A stretch of 64,000 nt of DNA, from contig JBIIHW010000013.1 in NCBI GenBank assembly GCA_044235425.1, positions 1 through 64,000 of the forward strand. Direction: 5' to 3'. Shown in pieces: positions 54,670 through 62,229 of this stretch; position 1 is the stretch's first letter, and each line of letters opens with the position of its first letter. The stretch comes from JBJSXJ01 sp044235425 (lineage in GTDB: Bacteria; Planctomycetota; Planctomycetia; Pirellulales; Pirellulaceae). Position numbers and translations under genes: made by a program. A model generated the notes under the pieces. The model did no database searches, was not told where the DNA came from, and saw only the letters and a list, made by a program, of their open reading frames with translations.

Positions 54670-55958
54670 GTTTGCGATAGCACTCGGACTACGTCACGCA
54701 GGGTTTTGAAATCACTCATCGTGCGTCCTTGAAAAGATTGCACATCCAGTCCGAACTGTTCCACCACTTCGCCCATCATCTGTGCAATCTTGATACTGTC
54801 GATACCCAGATCGGCCTCCAAATTAGCATCCAGCTCCACCATCTCTTCGGGATACCCCGTTTGCTCAATGACGAACCGCACCAGAAACGCTTGCATCGCC
54901 TCAGCGTCGTGTTTCTTGGTCACTGCGGCAGCTGGTGTTTCCACCGTCGCGGCTGGTGCCACAGTGGCTGGGGCCACGGCTGTGGATGGTGCGACCGTAG
55001 CGGCCGGTGGTGTGGCCGTGGATCTCGCTGCAGCGACGGATGGTGGTGCAGCGACGGATGGTGGTGCAGCGACGGATGGTGGTGCAGCGACGGATGGTGG
55101 TGCAGCGACGGATGGTGGTGCAGCGCTGGATGGTGGTGCAGCGCTGGATGGGGGTGCAGCGCTGGATGGGGGTGCAGCGCTGGATGGTGGTGCTGTAGGG
55201 ATCGCGCTGTGCACCGTGGACGACGTGTGGTCCGACAATACTCGCACGATCGCATGCAAGGATCGAATCTCTTCGAACGAACGCACCTGGAGTGAGTCAG
55301 CTTGAATGCCGAATCGCTCGAGTGTCTCGCCCATCATCTGAGCGATTTTTATACTGTCGATTCCGAGATCAGCTTCGAGGTCGGCATTGAGATCGACCAT
55401 CTCTTCCGGGTAACCGGTCTGCTCCACCACGAATCCAATCAGGAATTTTTCGAGTGCTTGGCGATCGACAGCAGACGCGCCGGACACAGCCCTACTGGCG
55501 GTAGACTCACCGGATATCGATGGACCGACGACCGGTGAGGTCGGTGGAGCCGCGTCCCGCTGCTCGGGAGCCTGCGTGGGCGGCGAAATGGCGACGGCCT
55601 GAGGCGGTGCGGCAACCTTCGGTGCAGGAACGCTCTGAGCCGAGCGGTGCGAAGTAAAGGATTGAGCAGCAGCCGGAACAGGAGCAGCAGTTTCAGAAGC
55701 GGGCGAAGCCAGACTGGTGCCTTCGCCGACCACTCGGCGCACGCGCCGCTGAAAATCAATGGTGAGCGAGGAGTTGGCGTTCGAGCTAGCCACGGAGGTC
55801 ACGGCTACGGGTTCGGAATTGTCAGCCGCACGCTGGTTTTGCGAATCATGGTTCGGCCGAGCGAGTTTGCTTTGTGCCTCGGCCCGCAGTCGGCCACGCC
55901 GCCAAGCGGTGGCATCGAAATGCACAATACCGTCCGGTGTCACTTCCTGTTCCGTCAT
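54666..55958 (-). CDS. Tandem acyl carrier protein (two ACP domains)
   Basis: From ATG 55958 this is a 430-residue protein with two ACPs of the PUFA-synthase type. Both carry LGIDSIK with the phosphopantetheine Ser at 202 and 388 (220 and 406 if started at 56012). Each ACP is preceded by the same (V/I)EQTGYPEEMV helix, so they arose by duplication. The N-terminal 170 residues are a disordered Ala/Pro/Ser-rich region after a short WRRGRLRAEAQSK-like docking-type segment. The two ACPs are joined by nine APPS(S/V)A repeats. GAGGT lies 8 bases before 55958. No phosphopantetheinyl transferase is in the window. Confidence 0.88.
   Translation of the reverse strand: MTEQEVTPDGIVHFDATAWRRGRLRAEAQSKLARPNHDSQNQRAADNSEPVAVTSVASSNANSSLTIDFQRRVRRVVGEGTSLASPASETAAPVPAAAQSFTSHRSAQSVPAPKVAAPPQAVAISPPTQAPEQRDAAPPTSPVVGPSISGESTASRAVSGASAVDRQALEKFLIGFVVEQTGYPEEMVDLNADLEADLGIDSIKIAQMMGETLERFGIQADSLQVRSFEEIRSLHAIVRVLSDHTSSTVHSAIPTAPPSSAAPPSSAAPPSSAAPPSSAAPPSVAAPPSVAAPPSVAAPPSVAAPPSVAAARSTATPPAATVAPSTAVAPATVAPAATVETPAAAVTKKHDAEAMQAFLVRFVIEQTGYPEEMVELDANLEADLGIDSIKIAQMMGEVVEQFGLDVQSFQGRTMSDFKTLRDVVRVLSQT
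55032..55193 (-). repeat. In-frame 18-bp tandem repeat between the two ACP domains (9 units)
   Basis: Nine 18-base units encode four APPSSA and five APPSVA copies. Plus-strand unit: GCAGCGACGGATGGTGGT or close variants. The near-identity of units indicates recent expansion; it sets the length of the inter-ACP linker. Confidence 0.95.
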
Positions 55959-55990
55959 CGAATTGACCTCAATTGCCTGTTTCTCTTCTC

Positions 55991-58828
55991 TCACGAACAT
56001 TCTGTTTTCCAATTTCCTATGGCCTCAACATCCAAGATGGCGGCACACATGAATTCCTCGGGATGCCCCATCAATGTCAACACTCGTCGTTTGACATGAG
56101 GATCAACTTCACGCACCGACTCGAGCGCAATTCCTGCTAACAATTCCACGAGCCCTGACGTCGCTGCTTGATGTCCAAACTGATCGACGACCGTCTGCAA
56201 CTGAGGCCGCGTATCCTTGCCATTTCCATCCTCGCCATTTTCATACTTGCCATTTCTATTCTTGTCTTCCCGATCCTTGTCATGTTGGATCGCCCGACGT
56301 AACGCAGCATCCCCAGAGGCTCGAACGGGTGTGAAACGTGGCGCTGCCAAGACGACGCGTCGATCCAGCGGCTCAAGTGAAGTGGCCTCCTGGACCCGTC
56401 GCCACGCCTCGCCCGCCGTCAATTCAGGATCACCTTGCGCGGCGCAATCGACCGCTTGTAGCCAGGCGATCGGCGGAGCCAGTGGCGTTTGTCCGGCACT
56501 CAGCCTCTGCAGCAGAACCGCCACGGCTCCCTCACCTGGATAGACACCATCCTGCAGCGCTGCCGCAGTTTCCGTGGTGGGCAACCACCCCCAGTCATGC
56601 CAATACTCATATTTACCCGGCCCCATTTCCTGCTGTGCGCCAACACAGATCATGAATTCATTGTCCGTCAGGCTCAGCTGCTGAGCACAATAGGCCAGTG
56701 CTGTGCCGCTGCCGGCAAACCGCGCATCGAGCGCCACGGCCCCGCCCATGAGATCAAATGTTTTTGTGATACGAGAAGCAAGTGAGCTATTGGTGAAGCT
56801 ACCCGTCTCATCGAAGTAAGCCGGCAACTTTTCTAAAACCAGACGGCGAAAACGCTGCACGATTTGATCCGCTTGCTCACTGGGCAGCTGATCATCGCGC
56901 AGCAAATTTCTCAGTCGCAAACTGATCTCGGGGACGCGCAAGACGATTTGCAGCTGAGTGTTGAAATCGTTGCCGTAGTTCGTCGCGGCGACAACGCCCG
57001 TACGTCGCCGCTTATCGGAGCTCTCGAGCAATCCGGTCCCACGAAGTGCTTCGTCGACCGCTTCCAGAATCATGAATTGCAGCGGGCTGGCAGTCGCAAT
57101 TTGTTTGGGCGGCAATTTGTGTCGCTTCCAGTCGTAGTGAAAGCCTTGCACGAACCCGCCCCGTGGTCGCGGTGTACGTTGAGCCCAGCTGGATTGACTA
57201 TCAGGCCCTGCTAGCCAGCGATCGGAAGGCGGTTCCGTCACCGACTTTCGCGACTCGGCGACCGCCTGACGAAACGCGGGAAAATTGAGGGCACCGGGTA
57301 AAACACAACCTACCCCCACGACCGCCACTTCAACGCGCGATGGGCGCCGCACGAACGTCTCGTCGGCCCGCAATGCGGGGCGAGTGGCGGCGCTCGATCG
57401 CACGGACGCCGATTTGAGATCCGTTAGGTTACCGGACTGCAGCACGACATGGGCATTCAGTCCACCAATGCCAAAACTGTTCACCGCGCCCCAGCGCTGT
57501 CCCTCATCATCTTCGGCCCACAGACTATTCTCGGCCGGCACGAAAATGGGAATCTGCTGCCACGGTATTTTCTTATTCAAGGTTTCAATGCGACGATGCG
57601 ACGGAATGACTTGATGCTCCATGCAGAGCAGAACTTTCAGTAATCCGCAGAGGCCGGCCGCTTCCAGCGTATGACCGATGTTGGCCTTCACACTGCCAAT
57701 CGGCAAGCGACGGCCAAGGTCGCGAAACTCCGCAAAGGATTCGGCCAGCGCTTCGAGCTCCGTGGCGTCTCCGACCTGAGTACTGGTGGCGTGTGCTTCC
57801 AGATATTGAATACGTCGCCGGGAAACAGGCTCCCGATAGGCTCGCTCGATCGCCAGACACTGGCCCTCTTTCCGTGGCGCCCAGAGACTCTTTCCTTTGC
57901 CATCGGATGCCAATCCCAGTCCGCGAATGACCCCATGGATCCGATCGCCATCACGCCAGGCATCAGTCAGTCGCTTGAGCAGCAGGACCACGACTCCTTC
58001 ACCGATGATGAGACCATCGGCGCGATCATCAAAGGGCCGTGTATCCGTACCACTTAACGTGCCCGCCCGCGAGAATAACTGTAGGGAGTCGCTATTGAAC
58101 TGTGAGGCACCAGCGGCAACCGCCAAATCAATTTGGCCTGACTGCAAGGCCAGAGCAGCGGCGTGCAGGGCCTGCAACGATGAAGCACAAGCCGCATTAA
58201 AGGCACACGCTGGACCGCTCCAGCCGAGTAGTTCCTGCATAGCCAGCGCACCGACGGCGGCACCCAGGGTCGGCAACGGCTCCGCGCGCCGCCAAGAATA
58301 CTCGGCGCGCACCGAATCGATGAGGCGTTGTTTCCAGCGGGCCACTCGCGCACGTTCCAAACCGCCCACGTCGGCCACTTCATCCACAAACTTGGTGACC
58401 TGTTCAATCGCCATCGCGAAGCTGATTTCACCCACGAGAGGCCCACCGCGAGTGTTACCGATATAGATGCCACCGCGACGACCGCTCAGAGCCTCCGCCT
58501 CCGTGCCGGCATCCTGACAAGCCTCGCGCGTCACGGCCAGCAGATCTTGAAACATGAGTTCCGGATGCTGTTTCCAAGCTGCTGGCAGATCTCGACGTCG
58601 ATCACTTGACACATGCTCCACGAGACAGGCCCGCGCACAGTAGCTCTTGAGCTCAGTACCGGGCTGCGCGTCATAAAGCAAATCACGATCAAAGCGATCC
58701 AGTGGGACTTCACCCATCGTTGGTAGATCATGCCGGATTACATGCCAGTATTCCGAGAGTGAACTGGCTTGCGGCAAGTGACAGCCACGACCAATGATTG
58801 CCAGCGGCGAGAACTCCGGTGAAGTCAT
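55991..58828 (-). CDS. Ketosynthase fused to an inactive ketosynthase (chain-length-factor-like)
   Basis: This is a 945-residue condensing protein. The first KS (about 6-465) has the complete triad Cys-214 (NAACASSL), His-346 (EAHATST) and His-386 (KANIGH). The second KS-like domain (about 498-910) keeps the fold, but the active-site Cys is Phe-704 (LDARFAGSG), the first His region reads VLAAPRFTP without His, and only GH (His-886) remains. This KS plus dead KS layout parallels the KS-CLF of PfaC, but no dehydratases follow. A Lys/Glu/Asn/Gly-rich insertion lies at about 850-872. It overlaps the reductase gene by 4 bases. Confidence 0.88.
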   Translation of the reverse strand: MTSPEFSPLAIIGRGCHLPQASSLSEYWHVIRHDLPTMGEVPLDRFDRDLLYDAQPGTELKSYCARACLVEHVSSDRRRDLPAAWKQHPELMFQDLLAVTREACQDAGTEAEALSGRRGGIYIGNTRGGPLVGEISFAMAIEQVTKFVDEVADVGGLERARVARWKQRLIDSVRAEYSWRRAEPLPTLGAAVGALAMQELLGWSGPACAFNAACASSLQALHAAALALQSGQIDLAVAAGASQFNSDSLQLFSRAGTLSGTDTRPFDDRADGLIIGEGVVVLLLKRLTDAWRDGDRIHGVIRGLGLASDGKGKSLWAPRKEGQCLAIERAYREPVSRRRIQYLEAHATSTQVGDATELEALAESFAEFRDLGRRLPIGSVKANIGHTLEAAGLCGLLKVLLCMEHQVIPSHRRIETLNKKIPWQQIPIFVPAENSLWAEDDEGQRWGAVNSFGIGGLNAHVVLQSGNLTDLKSASVRSSAATRPALRADETFVRRPSRVEVAVVGVGCVLPGALNFPAFRQAVAESRKSVTEPPSDRWLAGPDSQSSWAQRTPRPRGGFVQGFHYDWKRHKLPPKQIATASPLQFMILEAVDEALRGTGLLESSDKRRRTGVVAATNYGNDFNTQLQIVLRVPEISLRLRNLLRDDQLPSEQADQIVQRFRRLVLEKLPAYFDETGSFTNSSLASRITKTFDLMGGAVALDARFAGSGTALAYCAQQLSLTDNEFMICVGAQQEMGPGKYEYWHDWGWLPTTETAAALQDGVYPGEGAVAVLLQRLSAGQTPLAPPIAWLQAVDCAAQGDPELTAGEAWRRVQEATSLEPLDRRVVLAAPRFTPVRASGDAALRRAIQHDKDREDKNRNGKYENGEDGNGKDTRPQLQTVVDQFGHQAATSGLVELLAGIALESVREVDPHVKRRVLTLMGHPEEFMCAAILDVEAIGNWKTECS

Positions 58829-60324
58829 GGCGTCACCTCACGATCAAGGGACCGCAGAAGCTGCCGCGCCGCCGCGAGTTTCTCAGGCGTGTGATCGGCG
58901 GGTACCCGCAGCGACACCCAGCCTGAATGAACTAATCGCTCAAACGAGCCCACCGCTCGCCACTCCTCCATCGACATCGTCCACTCGTAACTCCCCCGAT
59001 CCTCTCCCGGCGAAAACATCATCCCACCGTCCGCTTTTGTACCCAACAGCAGACGCGCTCCACCGGCGCCCACCAGATTGAGGGCCAGCTCGGGTCGAAG
59101 CTGGGGTGAGTAGGCAACTCCACGTTGCTGCAGCAGTGTCTCGATTGCAGGCGACAACTTTGGTGCCGGCTTTTTTGGCCAACCAAAACCATGCCGGATG
59201 GCGAAGTCACAGAGTCGCTTCAGGACTACCGCATCCAGTCGCGGGCAGGGCAGGTGAGGAAGCGCGGCTTGCAGCTGACGAGTATCAAACACGGGATCGT
59301 CCCGCCAATATTCGCGATAGACCGATACCTGCTCGGCAAACGTCTGCGTCACCGCTGCCGAGGATGCCAGCTCCGAAGGCTTTCCGATCGATGAAGCCGC
59401 CGCTTCACCGCGACGACGAAAGTCCTCCACCAAACTCGCATGCATCGCGACCGCGACCTCGCGAGCCGTCACTTTGACTTGCGGAGTGAGATGATAGGTT
59501 CGGCCATGGTGCGCGGGATTGTCGAGTATCTGGACGAGCGCCTGTGACACCCACTCCACAGGAACAAAATTTTTCGTCTCCTCGCCCGCCAGCCCCAAAG
59601 CGCTCAGAAGTCCCTCAATGGAAAGCCGCGGGTCATTCCGCGAGGCCTCCGCGCTGGTGCGTTTGATCCACAAGCCCAGCAGGGCATGCAGAGATTTCAA
59701 AGGTGCATAAAAACCATGGTAGGTGCTGGTGTATCCCGTTTGCGAATCGCCCACGATGATCGCTGGCCGATAGATCGTCACTCGCCCCAACCCTGCCGCC
59801 CTCCAAGTTAACTCGCTCGCACACTTGCTAGCCTCATATTCATTGGCAAACTCCTGGCCGATATCGGTTTCCGACTCCAGGATGGTCCCCTGTCGCAAAC
59901 CCGCGACGTAAGCGGTCGATACATGATGAACGGCAGTGATTCCCAGGCGTCGACAGAGTTCAACGGAACGCTCCGTACCACCCAAATTCGACAACCACGG
60001 TTCGCCGTCCGCGCGCTGCGGTTCGAACGTCAGCGACGCTGCGTTGTGCAGCCAGGAATCGCAGTGGCGACTGAGCCAGGCACAGTCGCGGTCGGTAAGT
60101 CCTAAGGCCGGACGAGTCAAATCGCCTTCGACCACCACGGGCCGCGGTAACGCTCGACCTAACTCTTTCTCCCAGCGACAAAAAAGCTGCTCGACACGAT
60201 CTCGAGCTGTCCCTTCTCGATTGCCGCGAGCAATGAGAGCGAGAGGTCGGTTACGAACTGCCAAATCGCGCAGCAGATATTCGCCCAGAAGCCCGGTTCC
60301 ACCAGTCATCAACACATAAGCCAT
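58825..60324 (-). CDS. Thioester reductase-like SDR (HglB/CAR-type), chain release
   Basis: This 499-residue enzyme belongs to the extended SDR group that reductively releases acyl-ACP thioesters as aldehyde or alcohol. It has TGGTGLLG at 7-14, Ser-136 in HHVSTAYV, and Tyr-163/Lys-167 in YEASK. No ACP or adenylation domain is fused, unlike HglB or carboxylic acid reductases. The C-terminal 150 residues (about 350-499) are an extra region; its last 85 have a weak SCP2-like look (EWTMSMEEWRAV, then VHSGWVSL). It is the first gene of the five-gene operon; the next gene overlaps its stop by 4 bases. Confidence 0.85.
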   Translation of the reverse strand: MAYVLMTGGTGLLGEYLLRDLAVRNRPLALIARGNREGTARDRVEQLFCRWEKELGRALPRPVVVEGDLTRPALGLTDRDCAWLSRHCDSWLHNAASLTFEPQRADGEPWLSNLGGTERSVELCRRLGITAVHHVSTAYVAGLRQGTILESETDIGQEFANEYEASKCASELTWRAAGLGRVTIYRPAIIVGDSQTGYTSTYHGFYAPLKSLHALLGLWIKRTSAEASRNDPRLSIEGLLSALGLAGEETKNFVPVEWVSQALVQILDNPAHHGRTYHLTPQVKVTAREVAVAMHASLVEDFRRRGEAAASSIGKPSELASSAAVTQTFAEQVSVYREYWRDDPVFDTRQLQAALPHLPCPRLDAVVLKRLCDFAIRHGFGWPKKPAPKLSPAIETLLQQRGVAYSPQLRPELALNLVGAGGARLLLGTKADGGMMFSPGEDRGSYEWTMSMEEWRAVGSFERLVHSGWVSLRVPADHTPEKLAAARQLLRSLDREVTP

Positions 60325-60587
60325 CGACGCGCCGCTCGCTTACCCCGTACATCCCTGTTGAAGTCGCTCGCCCCACCGCCTACTGATTGCCCCGACGGCG
60401 GCGAGCCCGCCTGACAGGATGGAGAAGATAGCAAAGATGTAACGCCTTGTTAATCCAGATGCCGAGGTTTTGTGACTGGATTGCCGAAACGTTATATGGG
60501 GAACTGGGCTTCGGTAGCACGTTGCACAGGCCAGTCGCCGAGATTCAGGCCTATAACCGGTGCACCAACCGCGCCATCGGAATCAGC
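60325..60587. promoter_or_regulatory. Probable divergent promoter region of the lipid-synthase locus
   Basis: The five-gene minus-strand operon and the plus-strand acyltransferase start from opposite sides of this gap, so both promoters should be here. I could not pick convincing -35/-10 boxes. If the acyltransferase starts at TTG 60447, the gap is 122 bases. Confidence 0.35.
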
Positions 60588-62219
60588 ATGCAACCAGGAT
60601 TGGAAAGTCGCACTCGACGCTCGTTTACCCCTCGATCATCTGTCCCATCCGCCGCTGTCCCGCTGGACTTCTTCGACTCGCCCGCTGCCTTGACCACCCC
60701 ATTTGAGTGGTATTTTTTGGTGGACGAGACCGCTGACTGCCCCATGGTGTTTTCGTTCGTGATGGAAATGTCGGGGACGATCGATGTCCCGCGCTGGCAG
60801 TCCGCACTCGACGAAGTCTTGCCACAACATCCACTGCTCAATGCCTGTCTCGACTCGGCAACGAGACCGCAACCATCTCGGTGGCGACGCTGCCTGAAGA
60901 AAGAGTGCATACAGACCTTTGATCGTCCGGAGGAAATGCCGGCAGATTGGCAGTCGTTTGATCTCTATCAGGAACGCGGGTTCAAACTGGCGATCATCCG
61001 AAACGATGCGGAGAGTGCTTTTGCGGCGGGGCAGCTGACGGCTACCGCGCAAGACACGAACTTGGAGAACCTCTCCGCGCGGGATAACCCCTGGCTCTTG
61101 GTGCTCACCTTTCATCATGCCGCCACCGACGGTGTGGGAGCGCGTTCCTTTGTGGCAGATTTGATTTATGCATACGGTCAACGGACGACTACCGGTGAGG
61201 TGGGAGCGGTCACGCTGCGAAATCGTCGGCGGCGCATAAACGCCAGCGAGCAGCAGATTCAGGAGGTGCTGAGCAATCGTGGGAACTTTGAGCGTCCGTC
61301 GCCCCAAGCCCTCGCGCTGCGCCAAAAGCTGCGTCTGATCGCCAAGGAGATCTGGTCAATTCTCACGCGGCGCACGGCTGCACTGGGCGTTCCATCACCG
61401 ACTGGTCCTTCGTCGTTACCGCCACGATCAACTTCCCTGACCAGTTCCGACTGGTGTCTGTCCACACATGCGGTGGCCGGATTTCCAGCCAGCTTAGAGC
61501 TGCGATGCCTGCGCTTCAGTCATCACCAGACGCAGCAGTTCAAACAAGCGGCCTCGGCCGTCAACGTAACGCTCAATGAGTTTCTTTTGGCCGTGTTCTG
61601 TAAGGCAGTAACTCGCTACTTGACCGCTCAGTCCGGTCGTCTACCCGGCTGGATTTCAGTGGTAACTCCGGTCCATCTGAGCCGTGAAGTACTGCGCAGT
61701 GGACAGGCTTGTAACGCGATCAGTTACGCATTTTTACACAGTCGAGGCACCGAGTCCTTGCAACTTTTAACCCAAATGGAACGTTTTTCGCAAATCTTTG
61801 CCCGACTACGAAAAACTCGTTCTCCGCTGCTGTTCCTGGATACCCTCAGACGACTACGGCGGTTGCCCGAGTCGCTGAGTCGTCGCTTGATTCGCGGCAG
61901 TAATTCAGCAACGTTTGTCTTCAGTTACTTGGGGGAATCGAGTCATCGCATGGCCGACGAGAAGGCATTCATCACGGACGCGAAATTGGGATCGCGTCAT
62001 GTGCACCTGGGAGATTGTCAGATTTCGTCGATGTGGGGCGCGCCTCCCGTGCGGCGCGGTACGGAACTAGCGGTCGCCGTCAACCTGTTTACTGATCAAC
62101 TGCTGTTCAGTTTCCGACATGACGAGCGGTTCTTTCCGGCAGAGCAGGTGCGAATCTTGCAGCAATTGATTCTGCTGGAACTGGGTGAGTCGCTTTCCAC
62201 AATCTCGCCTTCGTGTTAG
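60588..62219 (+). CDS. Condensation-domain acyltransferase-like protein
   Basis: This is a 543-residue protein from ATG 60588 (590 if TTG 60447 is used; neither has a good ribosome-binding site). The catalytic HHxxxDG motif (HHAATDG, His-177 in the short numbering) and the family's early HPLLNA segment place it with NRPS condensation domains, PapA and WS/DGAT-like acyltransferases. These join an acyl thioester to an alcohol or amine. No adenylation or carrier domain is attached. Being divergent from a synthase that ends in a thioester reductase, it could esterify the fatty alcohol product; this is inference. mutS starts 10 bases later. Confidence 0.75.
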   Translation: MQPGLESRTRRSFTPRSSVPSAAVPLDFFDSPAALTTPFEWYFLVDETADCPMVFSFVMEMSGTIDVPRWQSALDEVLPQHPLLNACLDSATRPQPSRWRRCLKKECIQTFDRPEEMPADWQSFDLYQERGFKLAIIRNDAESAFAAGQLTATAQDTNLENLSARDNPWLLVLTFHHAATDGVGARSFVADLIYAYGQRTTTGEVGAVTLRNRRRRINASEQQIQEVLSNRGNFERPSPQALALRQKLRLIAKEIWSILTRRTAALGVPSPTGPSSLPPRSTSLTSSDWCLSTHAVAGFPASLELRCLRFSHHQTQQFKQAASAVNVTLNEFLLAVFCKAVTRYLTAQSGRLPGWISVVTPVHLSREVLRSGQACNAISYAFLHSRGTESLQLLTQMERFSQIFARLRKTRSPLLFLDTLRRLRRLPESLSRRLIRGSNSATFVFSYLGESSHRMADEKAFITDAKLGSRHVHLGDCQISSMWGAPPVRRGTELAVAVNLFTDQLLFSFRHDERFFPAEQVRILQQLILLELGESLSTISPSC

Positions 62220-62229
62220 CATCCGGCGC

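Noticed and set aside
47925..62219. Classification as a standard PUFA (EPA/DHA) synthase
   Set aside because: There is no KS-AT-ACP-KR chain, no tandem PfaC-type dehydratases and no PfaD; a thioester reductase is present instead, so only relatedness is claimed.
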